The notes under the pieces are model-generated. The model had not been told where the DNA came from. It did not search any database and saw only the letters and a program-made list of their open reading frames with translations. From Streptomyces sp. Je 1-332 (lineage in GTDB: Bacteria > Actinomycetota > Actinomycetes > Streptomycetales > Streptomycetaceae), in the NCBI RefSeq assembly GCF_040730185.1, contig NZ_CP160402.1, positions 5,828,001-5,892,000 of the forward strand: 64,000 nt of DNA. Direction: 5' to 3'. Positions 9,201 to 16,273 of the stretch are shown piece after piece. How positions within the stretch are numbered: the stretch's first letter is position 1; each line of letters opens with the position of its first letter. The translations under genes and the position numbers were made by a program.

Positions 9201-10093
9201 AAGCCGTAGCGCCGGTCGGTCTCGGAGATCTTGCCGAACGTGCTGTCGCCCGCGGGGAGCGAGGCGGCGATCACGGCGCGCTGCACCGAGGCGTACTCCT
9301 TGGCGGAGGAGAAGGCCGTCAGGGCACGGGTGCGCTGGATCATGTCCGGGTTACTGGTCGCCTGCGCCATGTCCGAAGAGAGGGACAGCAGCTGCTCGAC
9401 GAGCTGGCTGTAGGCGTCGACCGTCTGCGACGTCGAGTTCGAGTCGTCGTATGCACTCTTGCGTACGTCGCTGATCTTCTGGAGCTGCTGAGTGATCTCG
9501 ACGGTGTTCGCGCGGACGCCCAGGAGGCCCTTGTCCTCGTCGGTGTTGTCGAGGTCCTGCGTCTCCTGGAGGAAGCGGTTGTACGCGCGGTCCGTCTTCT
9601 GCCGCGCGCCCTTGACCACGTAGTCCGAGGAGCTCGCGCCGTGCGCGAGGGGGCCTGCCGAGCGGTCGCGCTCCTCCTGGAGCGCGGAGGCCAGCTCGGT
9701 GGCGCGCTTGGTCATGTCGGTCAGCAGCTTCATGTTGTTGAGCTGCTGGATCTCGTCCATGGACTCGTTGATGCGGAGCGCGCCGAGCGAGGTCGCGGTG
9801 ATCACGGGGAGCGCGAGCAGCGAGACCAGTCGGGTGGAGATGCGCCAGTTGCGCAGGGCTATTCGCGAGCCCGGTCCTGTGGGCGACTTCACCGTGCCCG
9901 TCGAGCCGCCCGATTTCGTGTCGGCCGGGGGCAGACTTCCGCCACCGACGCCGCGAACAGCTCCGATGCCGCTGTCGCCGGACGGCGCCTGCCCCGGGTT
10001 CTGGGCGTGCTGGGCCGAGGCGCCGCGGTCTGTCCCGCCGCGCTCCGGCTCCGCCGCAGCGCTGCTGCCATCCCTCTTGAAACGTCCCTGCAC
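6290..10093 (-). CDS. cvnA2: CvnA-type membrane sensor kinase-like protein with ~550-residue Pro/Gly/Gln tail
   Basis: This is a 1267-residue sensor, first gene of conservon 2. The order is: polar leader with Gly/Pro/Ala; TM1 (about residues 88-106); NIT-type sensor region; TM2 (about 394-420); HAMP; kinase helix LDHLATRMRRNGENLLVL; and HATPase_c with LLAELLENATSFSS (about residue 612), DTGIGL and GTTALVMLP. From about residue 714 to the end it is extremely rich in Pro, Gly, Gln and Asn, including an uninterrupted run of nine glutamines. GTG at 10093 (MQGRFKRDGSSAAAE) is chosen because the upstream frame looks non-coding; no strong ribosome site supports it. The kinase core closely resembles CvnA1, but the sensor and tail do not. 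Confidence 0.9.
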   Translation of the reverse strand: MQGRFKRDGSSAAAEPERGGTDRGASAQHAQNPGQAPSGDSGIGAVRGVGGGSLPPADTKSGGSTGTVKSPTGPGSRIALRNWRISTRLVSLLALPVITATSLGALRINESMDEIQQLNNMKLLTDMTKRATELASALQEERDRSAGPLAHGASSSDYVVKGARQKTDRAYNRFLQETQDLDNTDEDKGLLGVRANTVEITQQLQKISDVRKSAYDDSNSTSQTVDAYSQLVEQLLSLSSDMAQATSNPDMIQRTRALTAFSSAKEYASVQRAVIAASLPAGDSTFGKISETDRRYGFSALDKENSELDAFKGIYSGNADELTKPISGGNSSIKGADSYAKRVLSQEGGIKLQDKRSYKDWVDEDTTKIDAMSKIELTLLNEMEQKARELRNESEQAAILNGALILLVLGVSLVGAFVVARSMIRSLRRLQDTATKVAQDRLPELVKQLSEADPQDVDTSVESVGVHSRDEIGQVAAAFDDVHREAVRLAAEQALLRGNVNAMFTNLSRRSQGLIQRQLSLISELESREADPDQLSSLFKLDHLATRMRRNGENLLVLAGEEPGRRWTRPVPLVDVLRAAASEVEQYERIELSAVPTTEVAGRVVNDLVHLLAELLENATSFSSPQTKVKVTGHALPDGRVLIEIHDTGIGLSPEDLAAINERLASPPTVDVSVSRRMGLFVVGRLSQRHGIRIQLRPSDSGGTTALVMLPIDVAQGGKKAPNKPGAPVPGQGGGPVAAQASAGAAAARRGVGAGNGSPGNGAPGSGPAGSQGRLGAGPPRGQVTGAGPRAALPSRDAGPGPRNGSPSAPAGPQSGQQPPRQGPPGQGAGAPGSSGGSLFGGGQGGGRGQASVPQPPVPQQRTNPVNPAGQPGNPSGPVNPSANDAGDQGRRPQLPPRGGPRAELPGGNPQPRVPSWSDENAQPQISREPFDTPRGHEEPESTGQFPHPSAGAPTQGPGSTAEFARPDFNGPPPGASSPQQGGQDQQGTGQFVRPDVFGGGQGSSSGTGQFQRPGTSAPGYDNGGAPRRGQNPGQSPGQNQGQNQGQQGIPPVPQQPQQSQQPQPQQPAQPEGLPPAGPGDGRTPLFDTLETNWFQQQQQQQQQGHQPPQGNAPEQQQPQRPQPSSPLPSRPQARQPQNPAAPQRPAPAPGAPSAPSPAANGTGGNVTNGSAASWRTSPNDELGRQAERVRQPSAGGVTTSGLPRRVPRANLVAGTAQQQQDSTGPQVSRAPEEVRGRLTNLRRGIQQGRQAGTGQTGSFPTHQQER

Positions 10094-10605
10094 TAGCGTC
10101 GCAACCTCTGGACCAGGCGTCCCTCCGCTGAAACGGCGAGACGGTGTCGGCGTCGTGGGGCGCAGAACGCCCCATGGTGGTCGTGAGTGACCGGCGCTGG
10201 CTCCCCTTTCCCGCCGCCACTCGGCGCTGCGTTGCGCCCCTGCGCGCCGGTTCGATCCCGCGGCGGTCCCGGGAATTCCAGCACAGTGCAGGATCTCCAA
10301 CAAGGCCCGTGTGTCGCGCCGCGACCTCCGTGACTGGGCGTGAGTGGCGCGTCACGAGACGTAGAAAGTGATCTGGGGCAAAACGGGCCATTGGCCCCAG
10401 GATGGCTCCGGGTGAGCGGTGTCCCAGTCTTCATGATCGGGAGCGGAATGATGGCTTCAGTGGCGCAATGTCCGATTCCAACAAGGCCTCCACGGGCCTG
10501 AATTGACCCTTTTGCCCGCTGATCCGTGAGCAAACTCACATCAAGATCAAGGCCTCATCCGGGCTTTGGGCGGGAATTGGATGTTTAGCCTGACGCTTTA
10601 CAGGG
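10094..10605. other. regulatory gap upstream of conservon 2 and the small 10.6-kb gene
   Basis: This 512-base region lies between divergent genes, cvnA2 (minus) and the small plus-strand gene at 10606. I see no gene in it. CTGGGGC at 10373-10379 and GCCCCAG at 10394-10400 form a short inverted repeat, and the stretch 10430-10560 is less GC-rich than its neighbours. Promoters for both sides are expected here. Confidence 0.5.
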
Positions 10606-10869
10606 ATGGCGAATCCGACAACCCGCGTCGTTCCTACGACGCCCCAACTGACGAGGCCCGAACAGCAGATGAAGACTGTGAAGTCGGCGATGTTCCGCAA
10701 CATAGCCAACCCCCGCCGCACCACCCTCGCGCACCTCACGGACGCGCAGGAGGTCACTCCGGCCGCCGACCAGCCGGAGCACGCCGTGGAACTCCCCACT
10801 GTGACGGCCAACCCCCGCCGCACGGTCCTGATGGACGCCCCCGAGGCTTTCAGCCCCTCGGCTGCCTGA
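10606..10869 (+). CDS. small unknown protein with internal NPRRT duplication
   Basis: This is an 87-residue protein of unknown function. An eight-residue motif occurs twice, as ANPRRTTL near residue 34 and ANPRRTVL near residue 67, in otherwise hydrophilic sequence. No membrane segment, signal peptide or known domain is visible. ATG at 10606 lacks a good ribosome site; an in-frame ATG at 10669 (MKTVKSAMFRN) is an equally good start. It lies 86 bases before the FAH-family gene on the same strand. I believe it is coding because of the peptide repeat and codon pattern, but confidence is moderate. Confidence 0.55.
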   Translation: MANPTTRVVPTTPQLTRPEQQMKTVKSAMFRNIANPRRTTLAHLTDAQEVTPAADQPEHAVELPTVTANPRRTVLMDAPEAFSPSAA

Positions 10870-10955
10870 GCCGCGGGTGCACGGGAGGCCTGGCGGCACA
10901 CGGCCACGCTAGCCTGGAGTGTCAGACCTTCCCTCCAGCACAAAGGGCACCGCTC

Positions 10956-11744
10956 TTGCGCATCGCCAGGTTCTCCATCGACGGCAACGTCGCCTTCGGC
11001 GCGGTCGAGGGCGAAAGTCCCCCCGGAACGACCGACGGGCTCGTCCTCGACATCATCAAGGGCATCCCGTTCGCGGACTTCGAGCTCTCCGGCACGAAGG
11101 TCCCGCTCAGCAAGGTCAGGCTGCTGCCTCCGGTGCTCCCCAACAAGGTCGTGGGCATCGGCCGCAACTACGCGGACCACGCGGCGGAGCTCGGCAACGA
11201 CGTCCCGGACGTCCCCGTCGCCTTCTTCAAGCCGTCCACCTCGGTGATCGGCCCCGGCGACGCCATCGCGTACCCCTCCTTCTCTCAGGAGGTGCACTAC
11301 GAGGCCGAGCTCGCCGTGGTCATCGGCCGCATGTGCCGCGAGGTCCCGCGCGAGCGCGCCCGTGACGTCATCCTCGGCTACACCTGCGCCAACGACGTCA
11401 CCGCGCGTGACGTGCAGAGGCGTGAGAAGCAGTGGGCCAGGGCCAAGGGCTTCGACAGCTCCTGCCCGCTCGGCCCCTGGGTGGAGACCGAGCTCGACCC
11501 CTCCGACCTCACCATCCAGTGCACGGTCAACGGCGAACAGCGTCAGCTGGGGCGTACGGCCGAGATGGTCCGCTCCATCGAGGACCTGATCGTGCACATC
11601 TCCGAGGCCATGACGCTGCTCCCGGGCGACGTCATCCTCACGGGCACCCCGGCAGGCGTCGGGCCGCTCAACGTCGGCGACGAGGTCGCCGTCACCATCG
11701 AAGGCATCGGCACTCTCACCAACAAGGTGATCAAGCGTGGTTAA
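10956..11744 (+). CDS. fumarylacetoacetate hydrolase (FAH) family protein
   Basis: This is a 262-residue enzyme of the FAH family, metal-dependent hydrolases or decarboxylases acting on 2-oxo acid or acylpyruvate compounds. The sequence shows VVGIGRNYADHAAE, then EVHYEAELAVVIG with the acidic metal ligands, GYTCANDVTARD, and the C-terminal DVILTGTPAGVGPL signature. The TTG start at 10956 (MRIARFSIDG) is chosen because the conserved protein begins there and AAAGGG lies eight bases upstream; no ATG or GTG in frame fits. Its end overlaps gltX by eight bases, so the two are probably one transcript. The substrate cannot be read from sequence. Confidence 0.88.
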   Translation: MRIARFSIDGNVAFGAVEGESPPGTTDGLVLDIIKGIPFADFELSGTKVPLSKVRLLPPVLPNKVVGIGRNYADHAAELGNDVPDVPVAFFKPSTSVIGPGDAIAYPSFSQEVHYEAELAVVIGRMCREVPRERARDVILGYTCANDVTARDVQRREKQWARAKGFDSSCPLGPWVETELDPSDLTIQCTVNGEQRQLGRTAEMVRSIEDLIVHISEAMTLLPGDVILTGTPAGVGPLNVGDEVAVTIEGIGTLTNKVIKRG

Positions 11745-13218
11745 CGCGACCCCCGTACGCGTACGGTTCTGTCCCTCGCCGACCGGCAACCCTCACGTGG
11801 GCCTGGTCCGCACCGCTCTCTTCAACTGGGCCTACGCCCGGCACAACGAGGGCTCCCTGGTCTTCCGCATCGAGGACACCGACGCGGCCCGCGACTCCGA
11901 GGAGTCGTACGAGCAGCTCCTGGAAGCGATGCGCTGGCTGGGCTTCGACTGGGACGAGGGCCCCGAGGTCGGCGGCCCGCACGCGCCGTACCGCCAGTCG
12001 CAGCGCATGGACATCTACCAGGACGTCGCCGCCAAGCTCCTGGACGCGGGGCGCGCGTACTACTGCTACTGCTCCACGGAGGAGCTGGACGAGCGCCGCG
12101 AGGCCGCCCGCGCAGCCGGCAAGCCGTCCGGCTACGACGGCCACTGCCGCGACCTGACGACCGAGCAGCGTGCCGCGTACGAGACGGAGGGCCGCAAGCC
12201 CATCGTCCGCTTCCGCATGCCCGACGAGGCGATCACCTTCACGGACCTGGTCCGCGGCGAGATCACCGTCCAGCCGGAGAACCTCCCGGACTACGGCATC
12301 GTCCGCGCCAACGGAGCACCGCTCTACACCCTGGTGAACCCGGTCGACGACGCCCTGATGGAGATCACCCACGTCCTGCGCGGCGAGGACCTGCTCTCCT
12401 CGACCCCGCGCCAGATTGCCCTCTACGCGGCGCTGACCGACCTGGGCATCGCCAAGGAGACCCCGGCCTTCGGTCACCTCCCGTACGTGATGGGCGAGGG
12501 CAACAAGAAGCTGAGCAAGCGCGACCCCCAGGCCTCGCTCAACCTCTACAGGGAGCGCGGTTTCCTCCCGGAGGGCCTCCTGAACTACCTCTCCCTCCTG
12601 GGCTGGTCGTTCTCCGCGGACCAGGACGTCTTCTCGATCGAGGACATGGTCGCCAAGTTCGACCTCGCGGACGTGAACGCCAACCCGGCCCGCTTCGACC
12701 TGAAGAAGGCCGAGGCGATCAACGCCGACCACATCCGCATGCTGGACGTGAAGGCGTTCGCGGCGGCCTGCGAGCCGTGGCTGAAGGCCCCGCACGCCAA
12801 CTGGGCCCCCGAGAGCTTCGACCAGGCGGCCTGGGAGGCCATCGCCCCCCACGCCCAGACCCGTATCAAGGTCCTCTCCGAGATCACGGAGAACGTGGAC
12901 TTCCTCTTCCTGGACGAGCCCGTCGACGACGAGGCGTCCTGGACGAAGGCCATGGGCAAGGGCGACCCGGCCGCCCTCCTGACGACCGCCCGCGCCAAGC
13001 TGGCCGACGCCGACTGGACGGACCCGGAGTCCCTCAAGAACGCGGTCCTGGCCGCCGGCGAGGAGCACGGCCTGAAGCTCGGCAAGGCCCAGGCCCCGGT
13101 CCGCGTCGCGGTAACCGGCCGCACGGTCGGCCTGCCCCTCTTCGAGTCCCTGGAGATCCTGGGCAAGGAGAAGTCCCTGACCCGCATCGACGCGGCGTTG
13201 GCGAAGCTGGCCGCGTAG
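11737..13218 (+). CDS. gltX: glutamyl-tRNA synthetase
   Basis: This 493-residue class I synthetase charges tRNA-Glu with glutamate. The HIGH-equivalent is PSPTGNPHVGL (residues 14-24) and the KMSKS-equivalent is KKLSKRD (about residue 257). Length and C-terminal helical anticodon-binding part are normal. GTG at 11737 has AAGGTGA upstream and lies inside the end of the FAH-family gene. Three tRNA-Glu and two tRNA-Gln genes follow. Streptomyces lack GlnRS as far as I know and make Gln-tRNA-Gln through misacylation by GluRS and GatCAB, so this enzyme probably charges both adjacent tRNA types. Confidence 0.98.
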   Translation: MVNATPVRVRFCPSPTGNPHVGLVRTALFNWAYARHNEGSLVFRIEDTDAARDSEESYEQLLEAMRWLGFDWDEGPEVGGPHAPYRQSQRMDIYQDVAAKLLDAGRAYYCYCSTEELDERREAARAAGKPSGYDGHCRDLTTEQRAAYETEGRKPIVRFRMPDEAITFTDLVRGEITVQPENLPDYGIVRANGAPLYTLVNPVDDALMEITHVLRGEDLLSSTPRQIALYAALTDLGIAKETPAFGHLPYVMGEGNKKLSKRDPQASLNLYRERGFLPEGLLNYLSLLGWSFSADQDVFSIEDMVAKFDLADVNANPARFDLKKAEAINADHIRMLDVKAFAAACEPWLKAPHANWAPESFDQAAWEAIAPHAQTRIKVLSEITENVDFLFLDEPVDDEASWTKAMGKGDPAALLTTARAKLADADWTDPESLKNAVLAAGEEHGLKLGKAQAPVRVAVTGRTVGLPLFESLEILGKEKSLTRIDAALAKLAA

Positions 13219-13237
13219 CCCGCGAGTACGCCGACAG

Positions 13238-13272
13238 AAGGACCCGGAAGCCACCACGGCTCCCGGGTCCTT
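13238..13272 (+). terminator. terminator after gltX
   Basis: AAGGACCCGG (13238-13247) pairs with CCGGGTCCTT (13263-13272), extended internally by AGCC/GGCT around an ACCAC loop. It lies 20 bases after the gltX stop and has no long T tract, as is common in Streptomyces. Confidence 0.8.
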
Positions 13273-13335
13273 CGGGTGTGCACCGCACGGCGCGGCTCAC
13301 CGAGCTGCCGCCATGGCCCCGTGCCGATACCCGTT

Positions 13336-13364
13336 TTGGAGCGCCGTCCACCTTCGGGTAATGT
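13336..13364 (+). promoter_or_regulatory. promoter of the tRNA cluster
   Basis: TTGGAG (13336-13341) and TAATGT (13359-13364) are separated by 17 bases, a good match to a vegetative (HrdB-type) promoter. It lies 87 bases before the first tRNA gene and beyond the gltX terminator. Transcription start is not mapped. Confidence 0.65.
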
Positions 13365-13450
13365 TCTTTCTGCGCCGCCCGAGAAGGCCGAAAGGTCCGG
13401 ACAGGGAGGCGTAAGTCGAAGCAAAACTCCTGCTAGGGGTTGCGTATCGA

Positions 13451-13522
13451 TGGCCTATGGTGTAATTGGCAGCACGACGGTTTCTGGTTCCGTTAGTCTA
13501 GGTTCGAGTCCTGGTAGGCCAG
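13451..13522 (+). tRNA. tRNA-Gln (CUG)
   Basis: The 72-base cloverleaf has acceptor stem TGGCCTA/TAGGCCA, discriminator G, anticodon loop TTCTGGT giving CUG, and T arm GGTTCGAGTCC. The 3' CCA is not encoded. Confidence 0.96.
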
Positions 13523-13543
13523 CTCGCAGAGCTTATCTGCAAC

Positions 13544-13616
13544 GCCCCCGTTGTGTAGCGGCCTAGCACGCCGCCCTCTCAAGGCGGTAGCGCCGGTTCG
13601 AATCCGGTCGGGGGTA
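13544..13616 (+). tRNA. tRNA-Glu (CUC), copy 1
   Basis: The 73-base cloverleaf has acceptor GCCCCCG/CGGGGGT (G-U first pair), anticodon loop CTCTCAA giving CUC, and T arm GGTTCGAATCC. It is identical to the copies at 13679 and 13890. CCA is not encoded. Confidence 0.96.
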
Positions 13617-13678
13617 CAGATCCTTCCCATGGAAGCAGTCAGGGTCGCACCCACTGCTACCGATGCAGGATCGCTAGG

Positions 13679-13751
13679 GCCCCCGTTGTGTAGCGGCCTA
13701 GCACGCCGCCCTCTCAAGGCGGTAGCGCCGGTTCGAATCCGGTCGGGGGTA
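13679..13751 (+). tRNA. tRNA-Glu (CUC), copy 2
   Basis: The gene body is identical to the tRNA-Glu at 13544. It is separated from that copy by a 62-base spacer with no evident gene. Confidence 0.96.
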
Positions 13752-13779
13752 CGCACGGTCTGGCTGGTCTAGACCACTG

Positions 13780-13851
13780 TGGGCTATGGTGTAATTGGCA
13801 ACACGACGGTTTCTGGTTCCGTTGTTCTAGGTTCGAGTCCTGGTAGCCCAG
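13780..13851 (+). tRNA. tRNA-Gln (CUG), copy 2
   Basis: The acceptor is TGGGCTA/TAGCCCA, a compensated G-C for C-G change relative to the first tRNA-Gln. The anticodon loop TTCTGGT is unchanged. The D-loop end and variable loop also differ at a few bases, so the copies are diverged rather than identical. Confidence 0.96.
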
Positions 13852-13889
13852 CGCAGTACAGCAGGACAAGGCAGTACAGCAGCAAGCTA

Positions 13890-13962
13890 GCCCCCGTTGT
13901 GTAGCGGCCTAGCACGCCGCCCTCTCAAGGCGGTAGCGCCGGTTCGAATCCGGTCGGGGGTA
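13890..13962 (+). tRNA. tRNA-Glu (CUC), copy 3
   Basis: This is the third identical tRNA-Glu body and the last gene of the cluster. A strong terminator follows 11 bases later. Confidence 0.96.
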
Positions 13963-13973
13963 CAGATACGGAC

Positions 13974-14003
13974 AAGGGGCCTTCCCGTCAGGGAGGGCCC
14001 CTT
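13974..14003. terminator. terminator between tRNA cluster and MerR gene
   Basis: AAGGGGCCTTCCC and GGGAGGGCCCCTT form a 13-bp stem (one T-G pair) with a GTCA loop. It lies between the last tRNA and the convergent MerR-type gene, so it may serve both strands. Confidence 0.85.
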
Positions 14004-14022
14004 CGCCGTTGCTCCGGTGTCC

Positions 14023-14691
14023 CTACGCCGAAGTCCCTTCCCCGGAAGTCCCTTGCCCGAAGCGGTCGTTGGACTCCTCCGCCTGCGCGATACGGCGCAG
14101 CGCGAGCAGTACCGGCTCGTACAGCACGGTGAGCGCGACAGCCGCCTGCAGCTGTTCCTCCGAGGACTCGTACCGCTCGATCAAGTCCAGGTCGGAGACG
14201 GCCAGTTGCCGTCCCGCGCGCGCATAGGGCGCCAAGTCGTCGACGGCACACGGATATCCGAGCCTGGCCAGCGTGGCGACCGCGGTCACCAGCATCCCGT
14301 ACGCCGGCGAATGGGCCCCGTACGCCTGGGCGTTCTCCCAGTCGAGCCGTTCGAGCAATGCGTCGACGGTGCGCCGCGCCGCGTCCGTGTGCGTGTCGTC
14401 CTCGGCGGGCCCGGGGCCGTGGGGGAGTGCCCAAACCGCCGTGCCCAGGCGGGAGTTGTGGTCCAGGGAGTCGTCCTCCAGGGCGGTGAGCACCTCCCGC
14501 GCGGACGCGATCGGCACCCGCCCCACCTGGATGAGCGCCCGGACGAGACGCAGCCGCCGCAAGTGCTCCTCGTCGTACTCGGCCTGTGTCGCCGTCACGC
14601 GATGGCCCGGCGGGAGCAGGCCCTCGCGCAGGTAGTACTTGATCGTGGCCGTCGAGACGCCACTGCGCGTACTGAGCTCCGCCAGTCTCAT
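14023..14691 (-). CDS. MerR-family transcriptional regulator
   Basis: This is a 222-residue MerR-family regulator. The N-terminal winged helix is MRLAELSTRSGVSTATIKYYLREGLLPPG, with the typical TIKYYLREGLL, then a dimerisation helix (LRRLRLVRALIQVGRVPI) and a ~140-residue helical C-terminal region without an obvious cysteine metal site. ATG at 14691 is chosen because the domain begins there and AGGAG lies ten bases upstream; ATG at 14709 is the alternative. It diverges from the DUF4188 gene across a shared palindrome, so it likely controls that gene and itself. The ligand is unknown. Confidence 0.88.
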   Translation of the reverse strand: MRLAELSTRSGVSTATIKYYLREGLLPPGHRVTATQAEYDEEHLRRLRLVRALIQVGRVPIASAREVLTALEDDSLDHNSRLGTAVWALPHGPGPAEDDTHTDAARRTVDALLERLDWENAQAYGAHSPAYGMLVTAVATLARLGYPCAVDDLAPYARAGRQLAVSDLDLIERYESSEEQLQAAVALTVLYEPVLLALRRIAQAEESNDRFGQGTSGEGTSA

Positions 14692-14740
14692 CGGCTCGCT
14701 TCTCCTCATTTCCTCTTGCGTTTCCCCTTGGGGAGTGCCA

Positions 14741-14769
14741 CTATCCAATCATGGATAGCGAAACTATCC
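14741..14769. promoter_or_regulatory. MerR operator candidate
   Basis: CTATCCAATCATGGATAG (14741-14758) is an inverted repeat of CTATCC with a six-base centre. A third CTATCC follows at 14764-14769. The site lies in the 103-base gap between the divergent MerR and DUF4188 genes, where such regulators usually bind. Confidence 0.7.
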
Positions 14770-14794
14770 AACGCTCTCCGAAGGGGGAACCACC

Positions 14795-15280
14795 GTGAGC
14801 ACCAAGCCGATCGAAGGGCGCATGACCGCCGACGCCCAGGGCGGCGTCACCGTCTTCAACATCGGGATGCGCATCAACAACTTCCGCGCCGTGCGCAGCT
14901 GGTGGCCCGTCTTCCGCGCGATGCCACGCATGCTCAAGGAGCTGTCCCAGGACCGGGGGAGCGGCATGCTCGGCTACCAGCTGCTGCTCGGTGGGCCACG
15001 CGTGCTGTACGTCGTCCAGTACTGGGAGTCGCCGGAGAAGCTCCTCGCCTACGCGTCCGACCAGGGCAAGGAACACCGGCCTGCCTGGGCCGCCTTCAAC
15101 CGGCGGATGCGGGACGGCAGGGGCAAGGTCGGCTTCTGGCACGAGACGTACGTCGTGCCACCGGGCGCCCACGAGGCGGTGTACGTGAACATGCCGGAGT
15201 TCGGCCTGGGCAAGGCCATCGGTGTGGTCCCGGTCGGCAGGCGCGGGGACAGGGCGGCCGACCGGCTCAAGGCGGCCTGA
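14795..15280 (+). CDS. DUF4188 family protein, MerR-controlled
   Basis: This is a 161-residue protein of the DUF4188 family, related to small heme or monooxygenase-like ferredoxin-fold proteins. It has FNIGMRINNFRAVRSWWPVF, VQYWESPEKLLAYA and a conserved GFWHETYVV. GTG at 14795 has AGGGGG seven bases upstream. The divergent MerR gene and the operator between them suggest inducible expression by a small molecule. The substrate is unknown; oxidation of aldoxime-like or quinone-like compounds is only a guess from the fold. Confidence 0.8.
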   Translation: MSTKPIEGRMTADAQGGVTVFNIGMRINNFRAVRSWWPVFRAMPRMLKELSQDRGSGMLGYQLLLGGPRVLYVVQYWESPEKLLAYASDQGKEHRPAWAAFNRRMRDGRGKVGFWHETYVVPPGAHEAVYVNMPEFGLGKAIGVVPVGRRGDRAADRLKAA

Positions 15281-15302
15281 GGGTGGCCGAAGGGGAAATG
15301 GA

Positions 15303-15348
15303 AACGCCCGAGGGGCCGCCGCGGCGTTGAGGCGGCCCCTCGGGCGTT
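15303..15348. terminator. strong 18-bp terminator
   Basis: A perfect 18-bp stem begins AACGCCCGAGGGG and closes with CCCCTCGGGCGTT around a ten-base loop. It lies between the convergent DUF4188 and ndgR genes and can end transcripts from both. Confidence 0.9.
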
Positions 15349-15375
15349 CTGTGTGCTGTCTGTGAGCGGTACCGG

Positions 15376-16092
15376 TCAGCCCGTGCGGCGCAGGGCCTCG
15401 GACAGGCGCCCGGCGGCGTCGATGATGGCCTGCGCGTGCATCCGGCCCGGGTGGCGGGTCAGGCGCTCGATCGGTCCGGAGACCGAGACGGCGGCGACCA
15501 CGCGGTTCGATGGGCCGCGCACGGGGGCGGAGACGGACGCGACGCCCGGCTCCCGCTCGCCGATCGACTGGGCCCAGCCCCGGCGGCGTACGCCCGAGAG
15601 GGCCGTCGCCGTGAAGCGGGCGCCCTGGAGGCCGCGGTGCAGGCGCTCCGGCTCCTCCCAGGCCATCAGGATCTGCGCGGAAGAGCCCGCCTTCATCGTG
15701 AGCGTCGAGCCCACCGGGACCGTGTCCCGCAGGCCCGAGAGGCGCTCGGCCGCCGCCACGCAGATGCGCATGTCGCCCTGCCGGCGATAGAGCTGCGCGC
15801 TCTCGCCGGTGACGTCACGCAGGTGCGTGAGGACCGGGCCCGCCGTGGCGAGCAGGCGGTCCTCGCCGGCCGCCGCCGCGAGTTCCGCGAGCCGCGGGCC
15901 GAGAATGAAACGGCCCTGCATGTCGCGCGCCACCATCCGGTGGTGTTCCAGTGCCACGGCGAGGCGATGTGCCGTGGGTCTTGCGAGTCCGGTGGCCGCG
16001 ACCAGACCCGCGAGGGTGGCCGGGCCGGACTCCAGGGCGCTCAAGACGAGAGCCGCCTTGTCGAGAACGCCGACGCCGCTAGAGTTGTCCAT
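15376..16092 (-). CDS. ndgR: IclR-family regulator NdgR
   Basis: This 238-residue IclR-type regulator has an N-terminal winged helix (DKAALVLSALESGPATLAGLVAATGLARPTAHRL as the domain span) and an IclR effector domain ending GRLSEALRRTG. The ATG at 16092 (MDNSSGVGVLD) gives the length I recall for NdgR. Position directly divergent from leuCD and the sequence match NdgR of S. coelicolor. That protein is reported to control leuCD and other amino acid genes and to affect growth and antibiotic production with nitrogen source. The 181-base gap to leuC should contain its binding site. Confidence 0.92.
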   Translation of the reverse strand: MDNSSGVGVLDKAALVLSALESGPATLAGLVAATGLARPTAHRLAVALEHHRMVARDMQGRFILGPRLAELAAAAGEDRLLATAGPVLTHLRDVTGESAQLYRRQGDMRICVAAAERLSGLRDTVPVGSTLTMKAGSSAQILMAWEEPERLHRGLQGARFTATALSGVRRRGWAQSIGEREPGVASVSAPVRGPSNRVVAAVSVSGPIERLTRHPGRMHAQAIIDAAGRLSEALRRTG

Positions 16093-16273
16093 GCGTCGAT
16101 ACTCGCGTCTCACTCTGTGAAACGCAAGTTCAATTTTCGATGGAACACGTCACCCTGGGACGTGCGATCCGCGGACCAACGGATAGCGGTCCACGCGCGG
16201 CACGAGGGGTACGGGCGTGGACGAACAATTCTCTAGTTGGGCCGGCCCACATAAGCCGGTCGGAGGGAAAGCG

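Noticed and set aside
13616..13678. Small RNA or extra tRNA between tRNA-Glu copies
   Set aside because: The spacer cannot fold into a cloverleaf and has no promoter or terminator.
16093..16273. Leucine attenuator before leuC
   Set aside because: No short leader peptide with a run of leucine codons followed by alternative hairpins is visible; only a weak GGACC/GGTCC inverted repeat is present, and NdgR control is the more likely mechanism.
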